Assembly (NCBI GenBank): GCA_963768775.1
Contig: CAVYIY010000006.1
Span: forward strand, 310,001 to 374,000
Length of the DNA: 64,000 nt
Reading direction: 5' to 3'
Source: FEN-33 sp963768775
GTDB taxonomy: Archaea > Thermoplasmatota > Thermoplasmata > Methanomassiliicoccales > UBA472
The notes under the pieces are model-generated. The model was not told where the DNA came from. It saw only the letters and a program-made list of their open reading frames with translations, and made no database searches. Position numbers and translations under genes: made by a program. Positions 35,790 to 44,677 of this stretch are shown piece by piece. Each line of letters opens with the position of its first letter. Position 1 is the stretch's first letter.

Positions 35790-36119
35790 TCACTTCCTTT
35801 CGATATTGATCTCGCGCTTCTGCGGCGCGATCTTACGGAGGATCTGCTTCAGCATGGCATCGTCGACCTGCTGGTTGATCCGCCCGCTTTGTACCAGGGC
35901 GATGAGTTGGTCCTCCACTGAGCGGGCGATTTCGGGGTAGGCCATCTTCAAAGTGGCCAAGCGGTCCCTTGCCTCTGGAGTCAGGATCTGGCGCATGATC
36001 ATCTGCTTCTGCGCGTCGATCTGCTTCTGCTGCTCCTCGACCATCGCATGCTGCTGTTGCTGGCGCTGCAGGTCCGCCATCTTGCGGCGGCGCAGTTCGT
36101 CTAGCTCAGCGTCGTCCAC
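35790..36119 (-). CDS. DNA-binding protein of the PDCD5 family
   Basis: This 109-residue helical protein matches the TFAR19/PDCD5 family. The N-terminal half is coiled-coil-like and Gln-rich (LRRRKMADLQRQQQQHAMVEEQQKQ), and the core ILTPEARDRLATLKMAYPEIARSVEDQLIALVQSG is diagnostic. Archaeal members bind DNA non-specifically in vitro and are encoded with ribosomal genes; the cellular role is unclear. The ATG at 36119 is 16 bases downstream of the S19e stop. Confidence 0.95.
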   Translation of the reverse strand: MDDAELDELRRRKMADLQRQQQQHAMVEEQQKQIDAQKQMIMRQILTPEARDRLATLKMAYPEIARSVEDQLIALVQSGRINQQVDDAMLKQILRKIAPQKREINIERK

Positions 36120-36135
36120 TTCCTCACCTTCAGAT

Positions 36136-36564
36136 TCACTTCTTTTCCGCGTCGGCGACTTCCTTTGCCGCCGCGTCCAATAGCTTCTGCCCTTTCGCGG
36201 TCACAACTCTGCCTTTGTTCTTGTTCTTCGCCACCAGACCGCTGGCTTCCAATTGCATTATGCACTTCCGTGCGATGTTCCTCGAGCCCTTGACCGCCCT
36301 GTTCGGCCTCGAGCCACGGTCGGCAAAGCCGCCGTACTCCTCGGCCAATCTGGAAGTACCGATGGGGCCCTTCATGTAGACCTTCCTCAGGATGGAGGCG
36401 GCACGGGTGTGCCACCAATCCTTCTGGGTCGGTGCCTTCTCGGTATGTCTTCCAGTCTTAGCGAACTCAGCCCATTCCGGCGCCTTGATCGTTTCAATTT
36501 CCCGCAGCTTTGCTGCCACCTTCTCGATGAGCTTTTCTGCGGGGATATCATATGACGTAACCAT
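36136..36564 (-). CDS. rps19e: Small ribosomal subunit protein eS19
   Basis: This 142-residue protein is archaeal S19e: YDIPAEKLIEKVAAKLRE, PEWAEFAKTGRHTEKAP, DWWHTRAASILRKVYMKGPIGTSRLAEEYGG and RPNRAVKGSRNIARKCIMQLEASGLV are all family landmarks. It is part of the small subunit head and helps rRNA maturation. It is the first gene of the S19e-PDCD5-L39e-L31e-eIF6 operon; the start ATG 36564 is preceded by a weak purine-rich site. A TATA-like TTATATAAAAG at 36634-36644 on the plus-strand listing (minus: CTTTTATATAAG) is at a suitable distance. Confidence 0.96.
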   Translation of the reverse strand: MVTSYDIPAEKLIEKVAAKLREIETIKAPEWAEFAKTGRHTEKAPTQKDWWHTRAASILRKVYMKGPIGTSRLAEEYGGFADRGSRPNRAVKGSRNIARKCIMQLEASGLVAKNKNKGRVVTAKGQKLLDAAAKEVADAEKK

Positions 36565-36631
36565 TCGAATCTACCTCAAACGTTGGGCGTAACTCTCACT
36601 CAACGCAGGACAACTGAGGCGCTAAAGTGAG

Positions 36632-36646
36632 TGCTTATATAAAAGC
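36632..36646 (-). promoter_or_regulatory. TATA-box promoter of the ribosomal protein operon
   Basis: The minus strand carries GCTTTTATATAAGCAC, a strong TATA box about 70 bases before the S19e start. Transcription would start near 36612. The perfect TTATATAA core makes this one of the clearest promoters in the window. Confidence 0.6.
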
Positions 36647-36781
36647 GTTTTGCAGAATCAGGACCTTCTGGGGCATGCGCGCAGACGCCCATTTTTGCCA
36701 TCCTGCTCGCGGCCGCTCCCTCGCCTTTCAGCCGATTCGATGTGAGACAGGTTGAAATAGTGAATCCGGAATCTTTCGCTT

Positions 36782-37324
36782 GTGAGGCTCGTCATCGGCA
36801 TCGGCGGCGCTTCCGGGGTCATCTACGGCGCGCGCTTGATGGAGGCGCTGGAAGCGGACATCGTCTTGGTTATGTCCAAGACGGCGAAGGAGATCCTGCG
36901 GCACGAGACGGACCTCTCGGTCGAATCGATCTACACCATGGCCGACGAGGTCTTCGAAGATGAAGATATGTTCGCATCGATCGCCTCAGGAAGCAATCGT
37001 TTCGACGCCATGGTGATCGCCCCCTGCTCCGAGAGCACCGTCGCCAAGATCGCCAACGGGATAGCGGACACGTTGATCACCCGGGCGGCCGCAGTCTGCC
37101 TGAAGGAGAAGCGACACCTGATAATCGTGCCCAGGGAGACCCCGATAAGCGCGATCATGCTGGAGAACGAGCTGAAGCTGGCAAGGCTCGGCGTCGCCAT
37201 AGTGCCGGCAAGCCCGGGCTTCTATCCTAGGCCGAAGACCGTGGAGGAGATGGTCGACTTCGTGGTCGGAAGGATCCTCGATCAGCTGGGCCTGCCGAAC
37301 GAAATGTTCGACCGCTGGCGCTGA
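36782..37324 (+). CDS. ubiX: Flavin prenyltransferase (UbiX family)
   Basis: The 180-residue protein prenylates reduced FMN to make prenyl-FMN, the cofactor of UbiD-type decarboxylases. Seen are IGIGGASGVIYGARLMEAL (FMN loop), VIAPCSESTVAKIANGIADTLITRAAAVCLKEKR, and VPRETPISAIMLEN, all characteristic of UbiX. The start is GTG 36782; no strong ribosome-binding site is present, and the transcript may be nearly leaderless. No ubiD gene is next to it in the window. Its stop is close to the decayed MMPL gene on the other strand. Confidence 0.95.
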   Translation: MRLVIGIGGASGVIYGARLMEALEADIVLVMSKTAKEILRHETDLSVESIYTMADEVFEDEDMFASIASGSNRFDAMVIAPCSESTVAKIANGIADTLITRAAAVCLKEKRHLIIVPRETPISAIMLENELKLARLGVAIVPASPGFYPRPKTVEEMVDFVVGRILDQLGLPNEMFDRWR

Positions 37325-37354
37325 CCATTCTATTTGGTGGCTGCGCCGAATGCC

Positions 37355-38298
37355 TCAATCCTTCTTCTTAGAATCTCGTAGGCGCAGCTTCTCCTCTCTG
37401 CCGACCCTCTGTAGTCGGCCCAGCGCCCACCAGTTCCATTTCCCCAGCAGGGAGACGATTGCAGGCACGAGATAGATGCGCACTATCGTGGCATCGAGGA
37501 GGATGGCGAACATCAGGGCGAAGCCGAACTCCCGGAGCAGCGAGCCCTGGGAGAGCAGGAGCGTCCGAAGGCTCCGGCCATTATGATGCCACAGGCGGTT
37601 ATGACCCCTCCGATATTGCGCATTGCATTGATGATCGCGTCCTTCGTCTCCCGCCCCTCCGCGCCTCCTCCCGGATGCGCGTGGTGATGAAGATGTCGTA
37701 GTCCATGCCCAGGCCTAGGAGAGGTCTGGTTGATCGCGATCCAGTTCGCGGCATGGGCCGATGCCAAGCCATAGAGCGTGAAGGCGCTCGCGTTCACCTC
37801 ATACCAGAGCGACTGGTACTGCAGCGGCAGGCCGAACAGCATAAATCCGGTCAGGTTGGTGAGGTTCTGGGCTACCTGGTAGCCGGAATGGATCTGCACC
37901 AGGAAAGAGAGGATGTAGCTCTGCAGCGTCGAGTACAGCGAATCCACCCTGACTGTCACATTGCCCGAGGTGTCTATCGGCCCGCCAGGATAGGACTTGT
38001 TGAGCACCAGCTCGTTACTGATTTCGTTGACCACCTGCTTGGTATGGTTGTCGAGTGCGTCGGCCGAGGTCAGGACGATCAGCGTCGTGGCCTGGTCGCT
38101 GCTTCCGGGAAAATGGGCATCGATGAATTTCTGGGCGACCTCGGACTCGAGATCGCTCGGCACCATTTGCGTTTACTCATAGCTGACGACATTCGCCGCT
38201 TGCGGTGCGAAATAGAGAGCCGGAATCAACAACAGGATCCAGAGGACGATAATCGCTTTGTATCTCCTCGATACGAGCCCAGCTAAGCCTTTGAACAT
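37355..38298 (-). pseudogene. MMPL/RND-family transporter remnant (internal deletion, stop and frameshifts)
   Basis: Only the ends of a MMPL-type membrane transporter remain. From ATG 38298 the minus strand gives the first helix KAIIVLWILLLIPALYF, an in-frame TAA at 38173-38175, and then about 150 residues of the first extracytoplasmic domain (VPSDLESEVAQKFIDAHFPG to AHAANWIAINQTS). The next recognisable part is the end of the second half: LGMDYDIFITTRIREE, AIINAMRNIGGVITACGIIMAGAFG and FALMFAILLDATIVRIYLVPAI, split by at least two frameshifts. TM2 to TM9 and the second extracytoplasmic domain are missing, so about two thirds of a normal protein is gone. This looks like a dead gene or a collapsed assembly. 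Confidence 0.8.
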
Positions 38299-38456
38299 TA
38301 CCTTCACCACAAGGCAGTTGTTCGTTTCCGGAAAACGAACGCCGGTCCGAAGGACATTAGGGGGCGTCCAACAGGCCGACGTTCGAATCCGTTAAGCGGG
38401 CTGATGCACGTACCGAGATAAAATAGTTTGACACAGTTATGCGATGAGGCCTGCGC

Positions 38457-41342
38457 TCATTCGACATATATGGCTGGTCGCCTCGGTTGGGCGGCACGCG
38501 CCTTGTTGTATGGGTCGGGCAATCCCGCGTCATCAGCCGAGTAAACGGCAATCTTGCAGCCGATCTCCTGGGCCATGAACGGTGCCGCATTATTCAGGAA
38601 TTCGCTCTCCTCCAGCCGCACGTTCAGTCTATCCAGCTCCGGCGCGGACCGCTTCATCAGCTCCTCGGCTATTTTCCGCGCAAAATCCGATGCCTCCTTT
38701 CCCTTGGGCCGAATCTCTGGGTCCGTCATGACCGATTTCGTCAATGCCGGCACGGTCAGTTGCTTCTGCTTCGCCATCGAAATGGCCTTCTCCCAAACAG
38801 AGAGCTTCCAGGCCGAGGAGGTGTAGAGCGACAGCTTCTTGGGCGTTATGCCAGTGACCTTGAGGATCTCGTTCACGTCCTCCAGGACGCCCTTGAGGTA
38901 TTCCTCCGCTTGCTCAGCGTGAGAGTCAATCTCCTCGCTGCGAGAGCTGGGGAATTCGGCGGCGGATACCAGGTCGCCATGCCCCATCTGGGCCCAGAGC
39001 TCCTCCGCGATGTGCGGGGTGATCGGCGCCATCATGCGCACCCAGACGTCGATCGCCCGTTTCGCCACGGAACCGTTACACCCGCCCCGCCTTCCATACC
39101 AACGCACATCGTTGAGCATCTCGAAGTAGACCTCGCAGGCCAGAGTCCTCAGGTCGTACTGCTCCATCGCCTGCTTCGCTGCATCGATCCTGGAGTTCAC
39201 CCGGGAAAGCAGCCAGCGGTCGATGGTCTCCATGCTTTCCTTGCGCTCGAAGGCGTTGAGGTCGAGGAAGGATTTCATCAACCGATCCAGCCTGCCCCGG
39301 TAGCCATCGATCGCGTCCTCGTCCCATTCCACGTCCGCGAATGGCGAAGCAATGTGAGCGTAATACAGACGCAGCGAGTCGACGCCGAAGTGCTCCGCCG
39401 CACCAGGGATGGGCTGCGCGCCACCTTTGGACTTGGAGATCTTGCCGCCGCGGCCGATCACGTACCAATTGACGAAGATCCCCTTCGGCCAGAACTCCTT
39501 CGGCAAGATAGCGACATGGTTCTTCAGGAACGCGGGGAAGTGCACGGTCATGTGCTCCTTTCCTCCGAGGTTTATGTCCAGGGGATAGAAGTACTCCACC
39601 TCACGCCTCATCGACCTCAAGATGTTGCTGGGCACTCCCGAATCTCTGCCTATCTGGTCCGAATCGCCCTTGCCCAGGAAAACGTAATCCAGCAATGCCT
39701 CGGTCAGCTGATCCTCCTTGACCCGACCATCCCGTACGTAATGGGAGATGAGGTAGAACAACGGATAGAGCGTGGAATCGGATATCGCCTCGATGATCCA
39801 CTTGTCGTCGAAGGGGAACTTGGTCCCTAGCCAGTTGCCCTGCCGGACGCAAGCGCGCTCCCGGAACCAATCCAACACTCCGGATATGTTCGAATAATAT
39901 TCGGCAGGCAGGATATTCATCGTCTTGGCCTGCTCCTTGCACTGAGCGGTCAAGGGCGCATTGGCATAGTCGATGAACCACTGGTCCGGCACCTTCTTGA
40001 TGACGACCTTGCCGCCACATCGGCAGACGACCTCCTCGGAAAGGTCGTAGAATGTGTCCGCCTCTCCATTGGCTATCATGAACGCCTTGATCTCGTCCTT
40101 AGCTTTCTCAACCGGCATGCCAGCATACGGACCGCAATTGGCGTTCATTCTGCCGGTATGGAATCCGGCCTTGTAAATCTCCTTCTTTGCGTCCAGCAGA
40201 CGGGGGTCACCGCTCTTCTTTATGCCCATCTTATCGATGATCTCCACAGCTGGCATCGGACCCCAGCCCTTAGTGTCGATTATCGCGATCGGTAGGATGG
40301 ACCTGACCTCTTCCGCATTCAGGCCGAACCGGGCCATCTCCGCCGGGTCGTCCTGAAGGTTCTTCAGCGCGATCCAGTCATCTGGCGCGTCCGAGGGAAC
40401 GCTGGTCACCAGCCCCGTGCCCACATTCGGGTCGCAGAACCCTGCGGGCAGGACCAGGATCTCGCGGTGGATCACCGGGGCAACGCATTTTCTCCCGACG
40501 AGCTCGCTCCCATTGACAGTGCCTGCCAGCTCTAAGCCATCCTTCTGGTAGCGCATCTTCTCCAGCGATTCCTTGGAGATGACCCAGGTCTCCGGACCAA
40601 ATCTGACCTTGGCGTACTCCACCTCTGGATTGATCCAGAAGTTCGTTTGCCCATAAACGGTCTCGGGACGGAGCGTCGCAGCCACAAGGTAGAAATCGCC
40701 ACAGCGGAACTTGAGCAGGGTGTATTCGTTAGTCTCCGCCCGGCCTCCCTTCTGCAGGTCGGTCTCGGAGGCGTCGATTGCCACCGGGCCGCAGTTCACG
40801 CACACCGGCGCGAAATATGGCTTCTGGATCAGCAGCCCCTTGCCCATGAGCTTGCGGAACTGCCATTGGATGAATCTGCCGTACTCGGGATAGATGGTGC
40901 AGGTGAATCGCCTCCAATCGGCCAGGAAGCCGAATCGCTTCCAGTAGTCGTTCACGTACACATCGTTGAAGAAATCCACCACTCCATTCGGGGTCTTCAA
41001 TTGCTCCAGCCCCTCTCTTGAGCAGCCGTTGCTTAGCAGGTAATCGACGGTATTCTGGTCGCCTCTGCGCACCCGATTGGCCAGGCTTATCGCTCCGTTG
41101 CCAGTGGCATGCGTTCCCACGGGAAAGAGGACGTTATACCCCAGCATCCTCTTGTATCGGGAGATCGCGTCCACGTAGGAGAAGCCCCTCATGTGCCCGA
41201 CATGAAGATAGCCAGTCACACCAGGATACGCGAAAATGATCATGAATTTAGGGCGGTCGTCCGGGTTGGCCTCGTTGATCTTGGCTGAGTACCAGCGTTC
41301 CTGCCATTTTCTTTCCATTTCAGCCGACCCATCGGTCATCAT
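38457..41342 (-). CDS. leuS: Leucyl-tRNA synthetase
   Basis: The 961-residue class I synthetase joins leucine to tRNA-Leu. It shows the HIGH-like motif HVGHMRGFSYVDAISRYKR (about 47-65), the editing (CP1) domain between, and the KMSKS-like KISKSKGGAQ (about 634). The archaeal layout with a long C-terminal anticodon-binding part is present (ALDAEDVNEILKV-like stretch). It is of archaeal-eukaryal type by size and insert. ATG 41342 with a second ATG next to it; the start is not critical. A single tRNA-Leu(UAG) gene lies 6 kb away. Confidence 0.96.
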   Translation of the reverse strand: MMTDGSAEMERKWQERWYSAKINEANPDDRPKFMIIFAYPGVTGYLHVGHMRGFSYVDAISRYKRMLGYNVLFPVGTHATGNGAISLANRVRRGDQNTVDYLLSNGCSREGLEQLKTPNGVVDFFNDVYVNDYWKRFGFLADWRRFTCTIYPEYGRFIQWQFRKLMGKGLLIQKPYFAPVCVNCGPVAIDASETDLQKGGRAETNEYTLLKFRCGDFYLVAATLRPETVYGQTNFWINPEVEYAKVRFGPETWVISKESLEKMRYQKDGLELAGTVNGSELVGRKCVAPVIHREILVLPAGFCDPNVGTGLVTSVPSDAPDDWIALKNLQDDPAEMARFGLNAEEVRSILPIAIIDTKGWGPMPAVEIIDKMGIKKSGDPRLLDAKKEIYKAGFHTGRMNANCGPYAGMPVEKAKDEIKAFMIANGEADTFYDLSEEVVCRCGGKVVIKKVPDQWFIDYANAPLTAQCKEQAKTMNILPAEYYSNISGVLDWFRERACVRQGNWLGTKFPFDDKWIIEAISDSTLYPLFYLISHYVRDGRVKEDQLTEALLDYVFLGKGDSDQIGRDSGVPSNILRSMRREVEYFYPLDINLGGKEHMTVHFPAFLKNHVAILPKEFWPKGIFVNWYVIGRGGKISKSKGGAQPIPGAAEHFGVDSLRLYYAHIASPFADVEWDEDAIDGYRGRLDRLMKSFLDLNAFERKESMETIDRWLLSRVNSRIDAAKQAMEQYDLRTLACEVYFEMLNDVRWYGRRGGCNGSVAKRAIDVWVRMMAPITPHIAEELWAQMGHGDLVSAAEFPSSRSEEIDSHAEQAEEYLKGVLEDVNEILKVTGITPKKLSLYTSSAWKLSVWEKAISMAKQKQLTVPALTKSVMTDPEIRPKGKEASDFARKIAEELMKRSAPELDRLNVRLEESEFLNNAAPFMAQEIGCKIAVYSADDAGLPDPYNKARAAQPRRPAIYVE

Positions 41343-41491
41343 AGCGCCTCTGGGGCGTTATGCCAATCAGTTCTAAATAGCGTTTCGGTCAGTCCGTTTC
41401 GCACTCCTCCTTGATTTCCCCCCCTCCTGACTGGACAACTTTTATTCTCGTTGCATGATGCTTGTATGACAAAGTGTGACTTAGCGGCAAA

Positions 41492-41504
41492 TCTTTAAAT
41501 ATAA
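41492..41504 (+). promoter_or_regulatory. TATA-box promoter of the ribbon-helix-helix gene
   Basis: TCTTTAAATATAATGG contains the TATA core TTTAAATATA at about 41494-41503. The ATG of the RHH gene at 41520 is 22 bases from its centre, so the transcript is probably leaderless, a common pattern in this window. Confidence 0.6.
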
Positions 41505-41519
41505 TGGTAAGACATTCAT

Positions 41520-41918
41520 ATGACAGTCTGCGATGTAGACATCGGTGTAGAACGTATGGATGGCGAAAGGATAACTCTGAGACTCGAACCCGAGATACTA
41601 GAGCTGATCGACGACTTCGTCGAGAAGCGTCCGGAATTCTCGAACCGGTCTCATTTGGCCCGTGTAGCTCTCCGCGCGTTCATCGAAGGGGCACAGGAGA
41701 CGCCGATGTCGGAGGATAAGGGGAATCGCGTGACGATCGAGGTGCCGACGGCCCTCCTTCATGTGATGAGGACGATGGTGAAGGAGGAAGGTCTCTACAA
41801 CTCGATCACGGACGTGATATTGGAGACGCTCCGCAGCGAGTTCGTTTCCAAGCAGTACCTCGAAGAGGCGAAGAAGCGCGCCCTCGAGACACGGCATGAC
41901 GCAATGCAGATCCTCTGA
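41520..41918 (+). CDS. Tandem ribbon-helix-helix DNA-binding protein (CdrS-like position)
   Basis: The 132-residue protein has two ribbon-helix-helix repeats: GERITLRLEPEILELIDDFVEKRPEFSNRSHLARVALRAF (about residues 15-54) and GNRVTIEVPTALLHVMRTMVKEEGLYNSITDVILETLRSEF (about 68-108). Each has a beta strand with alternating residues followed by two helices. As a tandem, one chain could form a DNA-binding unit. It lies 116 bases upstream of the FtsZ-like gene on the same strand, the arrangement of the CdrS-type RHH regulators of cell division that precede ftsZ2 in haloarchaea. That link is from position only. A clear TATA box supports a leaderless start at 41520. Confidence 0.8.
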   Translation: MTVCDVDIGVERMDGERITLRLEPEILELIDDFVEKRPEFSNRSHLARVALRAFIEGAQETPMSEDKGNRVTIEVPTALLHVMRTMVKEEGLYNSITDVILETLRSEFVSKQYLEEAKKRALETRHDAMQIL

Positions 41919-42034
41919 ACGAAGGGCGGACGCGAGGCTGTCGCTCGGGAAGTCGACGGAAGGGATGGGGTGCACGGTTTCAAAGAGCCGATAGGTCACC
42001 TGCTCCAAACTGTAGACCGGGAGGCCTGAACAAT

Positions 42035-42835
42035 ATGGACAAGACGATGAGAGCTGAGCAAGTCGTGGCGATGCTCAGCAAGGGAATGATCGAACCAAAG
42101 ATAACGGTGGTTGGCTGCGGCGGCGCGGGCAACAACATAGTGCAGAGCATCTACTCTGGATGCCGTAGCAACGTCGAGACTGTGGCAGTGAATACCGACG
42201 AGCGGAAGCTCGCCGAGATCGGGGCGCACAAGAAGGTGTTGATCGGGAAGGACATCACCGAGGGAAAGGGCGCGAACGGGTTCCCCGAGGTGGGAGAGTA
42301 CTGCGCCGAGTGCGCCCGACCGACTTTCAAGAAGATGCTGAGCGGGAGCGATATCGTAATCGTAGTCGCAGGCATGGGCGGCGGCACCGGTACCGGCGTG
42401 GCGCCAATCGTCGCTGAGGTGTCCAGGGAATTGGACGCGATCACATTCGCGATAGCCATCAATCCGTTCTCCTTCGAGACTGAGCGGGTGAAGAAGGCAA
42501 GCGAGGGCGTCAAGAGGCTGCAGGCCGTCACGAACAACACCATCGTCTTCAACAACGATCGCCTGCTGGAGCTGGCAGGGGACTCCCCCGTGAGCGAGTC
42601 ATTCGCCATCGTTGAGAGGAGCATAATGCGAATCATCGATTCGTTGTGCGCCCAGATCTCCGAATCGTTCCTCAGTTCGATAGCGCCGGAGGTCGAGGAG
42701 ATATTCCAGAGCATCGAGGAAGAACCGGAGCAGGTCGCTCCGATGATGGTCCCGACGGCGGAGCTGATGCAGGCCTCAGCTCCCGGAATGGGCCCGAAGA
42801 TGCCGGAGATCGGCAACACATTGATGGTTCGCTGA
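42035..42835 (+). CDS. FtsZ homologue lacking the C-terminal domain and T7 loop
   Basis: This 266-residue protein has the complete N-terminal GTPase half of FtsZ: VVGCGGAGNNIVQSI (residues 25-39), VNTDERKL (52-59), GKGANGFPEVGE, the tubulin signature GMGGGTGTG (113-121) and NNDRLLEL (173-180), then a long helix 7. After that helix the protein turns into ESFLSSIAPEVEEIFQS and a 35-residue acidic to Pro-rich tail; the T7 loop (NxDxxD) and the C-terminal domain are absent. Normal FtsZ is about 350-400 residues. A hairpin plus T-run follows at once, so this is not a frameshift artefact. It may bind GTP but lacks the loop that completes the neighbour's GTPase site. SD GGGAGG precedes the ATG. Confidence 0.85.
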   Translation: MDKTMRAEQVVAMLSKGMIEPKITVVGCGGAGNNIVQSIYSGCRSNVETVAVNTDERKLAEIGAHKKVLIGKDITEGKGANGFPEVGEYCAECARPTFKKMLSGSDIVIVVAGMGGGTGTGVAPIVAEVSRELDAITFAIAINPFSFETERVKKASEGVKRLQAVTNNTIVFNNDRLLELAGDSPVSESFAIVERSIMRIIDSLCAQISESFLSSIAPEVEEIFQSIEEEPEQVAPMMVPTAELMQASAPGMGPKMPEIGNTLMVR

Positions 42836-42866
42836 ACGCATTGGCCTCCCGAGGCGAACCAGTACA

Positions 42867-42900
42867 CGGAGGGCGAACGCCCTCCGCGAAACGTTCTTTT
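42867..42900 (+). terminator. Hairpin and T-run after the FtsZ-like gene
   Basis: CGGAGGGC at 42867-42874 pairs perfectly with GCCCTCCG at 42879-42886 around a GAAC loop, and TTCTTTT ends at 42900. The 8-bp GC-rich stem with a T tract ends transcription about 30 bases after the stop of the FtsZ-like gene. Confidence 0.65.
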
Positions 42901-42978
42901 CCGAAAACGATTCTATCCTTGCTTCCATCGTGACCTGATATCGAAGGATACTTACTTGCGAGAGGTCTCACAAACCGC

Positions 42979-44076
42979 GTGAAGATAGGCATCTTCCTCA
43001 ATCCCATCGCCGGGATGGGCGGATCAGTGGGGCTGAAAGGCACTGACGGTGAAGCGATTCTAAAGGAAGCTCTGCGGCGCGGAGCCGTTCCGACCGCCGG
43101 CTCGAGATTGGAGGAAGCCCTGGCTTCGATGGATCTCGATGGCGTTGAGGTCCTCTGCGCTGGCGATGGGATGGGAGCGGCGATCCTGGATAGGTTGGGC
43201 ATCAAGCATACGGTCGTCTGCCGGGCAGAAGCGCCGACGAATTCGGCGAACAGTAAGGCCGCCTGCCGAGCCTTCCTCGGGGCCAAGGTGGACCTTATCG
43301 TGTTCGGAGGAGGGGATGGAACCGCCCGAGATGTCATGGACGTCGTGGACGAAGCCGTCCCCGTCATCGGCATTCCAGCAGGCGTGAAGATGCATTCGGC
43401 GGTGTTCACAACCACGCCCATGACGGCCGCAAGCCTCATCTCCCATTTCATCCGCGGAGATGTCCCGACGAAGCGGGCTGAGGTGATGGACATCGACGAG
43501 GAGAGCTATCGCAAAGGTAGATTGTCCTCGAGGCTGTACGGCTACCTCAGGATACCTTACGAGCCGTCGCTGGTGCAGCCGATCAAAGGGGATTATGAGG
43601 GGACATCGGTGGAGCAGGAGAAGGAGGACATCGTTGAATACGTTGCCGAAGAGATGAGGCCAGATACCCTTTATCTTCTCGGGCCGGGGACGACTCTCCA
43701 GTCGTTGGCGAACCGCTTGGGCCTCACCAAGACCCTGCTCGGAGTGGACGCCGTCAAAGGGGGGAGACTGATCCTCAGCGATGCGGGAGAGAAGGAGCTT
43801 CTTGAGCTCGTCAATGGAAGCCCGACCTCTGAGATAGTCGTCACCCCCATCGGAGCCCAGGGATTCATATTCGGCCGCGGAAACCAACAGATATCGTCCC
43901 TGGTCATTCGGAAGGTCGGGCTGAAGCATATCCGAGTTCTCGCCACTCCAACGAAGCTCGCAGATACGCGGGTGCTGCGGGTCGACACCGGAGATGCCGA
44001 CCTGGACCTGCTGCTCAGGGGCTACATCAAGGTCGTGGTGGGCAACAGGCGGGAAAGGGTGGTTCGAGTCGAATAG
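42979..44076 (+). CDS. ATP-NAD kinase family protein (AcoX-like)
   Basis: The 365-residue product resembles the long ATP-NAD kinase-like family (COG3199/AcoX) more than classical NadK. Seen are IGIFLNPIAGMGGSVGLKG at the start, the diagnostic VDLIVFGGGDGTARDVMDVV (GGDGT, about residues 111-119), and VPVIGIPAGVKMHSAVF. The C-terminal part contains LLGPGTTLQSLANRLG and LGVDAVKGGRLI. It probably uses ATP with a NAD-like or diacylglycerol-like substrate; which is not known. The start is GTG 42979, with GAGAGGTC nearby. The neighbour is iorB on the opposite strand. Confidence 0.85.
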   Translation: MKIGIFLNPIAGMGGSVGLKGTDGEAILKEALRRGAVPTAGSRLEEALASMDLDGVEVLCAGDGMGAAILDRLGIKHTVVCRAEAPTNSANSKAACRAFLGAKVDLIVFGGGDGTARDVMDVVDEAVPVIGIPAGVKMHSAVFTTTPMTAASLISHFIRGDVPTKRAEVMDIDEESYRKGRLSSRLYGYLRIPYEPSLVQPIKGDYEGTSVEQEKEDIVEYVAEEMRPDTLYLLGPGTTLQSLANRLGLTKTLLGVDAVKGGRLILSDAGEKELLELVNGSPTSEIVVTPIGAQGFIFGRGNQQISSLVIRKVGLKHIRVLATPTKLADTRVLRVDTGDADLDLLLRGYIKVVVGNRRERVVRVE

Positions 44077-44080
44077 GAAC

Positions 44081-44677
44081 TCATCTCTTACTTCTTGCTT
44101 CCTCAGCGCCAAGCTCGAACGCCTTCCGGTTCATTTCCCGATGTTTCGCCGGGACCGTATCGATGAGGGCGGCCAACAGGCTCTCCTTGCTGAGGGGGAG
44201 CGCTCCCGTTTCCGCGACAGCCCCCAGCAATACGGAATTTCCGACCATGGGGCTGCCGGCCTGCTTCGCCAATGCCGTCGCGTCGAACGCCAGTACGCTC
44301 AGGCCTGCTTTTTGCGCCGACACGATCAGGTCTTCGATTGAAGGATATTCAGCTCCGCCGGACGTGACCGACATAGGTATGACACGGGAAGTGTCGCTGA
44401 CGATCTTCGTCGAGGCATGTGCGAACGGCAGGGCGCGATACATCTCTGCCGGCTCGAACGCGATGATCGTGTCCGCCCCTCCCAGGGGGATGAGCGGGCT
44501 GAGGACCTCGTCGCCGAACCTGACGATGGCCGACACCGATCCGCCCCGCTGCGCCATGCCATGGACCTCGGACATCACTACCTGATGACCCTGGCGCATG
44601 GCGCATTCGCCAATGACCCGCGCCGCAAGAAGCACGCCTTGGCCCCCAACGCCGACCAAGAGGACGTTGCATTTCAT
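44081..44677 (-). CDS. iorB: Indolepyruvate ferredoxin oxidoreductase beta subunit
   Basis: The 198-residue protein is the gamma/beta-type subunit of indolepyruvate:ferredoxin oxidoreductase, which oxidises aryl pyruvates from aromatic amino acids to acyl-CoA. Landmarks are CNVLLVGVGGQGVLLAARVIGE, SEVHGMAQRGGSVSAIVRFG, and PMVGNSVLLGAV. The start ATG 44677 overlaps the stop of iorA as ATGA, so the two are coupled. The family length is normal. The reaction feeds reduced ferredoxin and acyl-CoA for energy. Confidence 0.94.
   Translation of the reverse strand: MKCNVLLVGVGGQGVLLAARVIGECAMRQGHQVVMSEVHGMAQRGGSVSAIVRFGDEVLSPLIPLGGADTIIAFEPAEMYRALPFAHASTKIVSDTSRVIPMSVTSGGAEYPSIEDLIVSAQKAGLSVLAFDATALAKQAGSPMVGNSVLLGAVAETGALPLSKESLLAALIDTVPAKHREMNRKAFELGAEEARSKR

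Noticed and set aside
36565..36781. Extra gene between S19e and ubiX
   Set aside because: Besides the TATA box for the ribosomal operon there is no frame with coding character.
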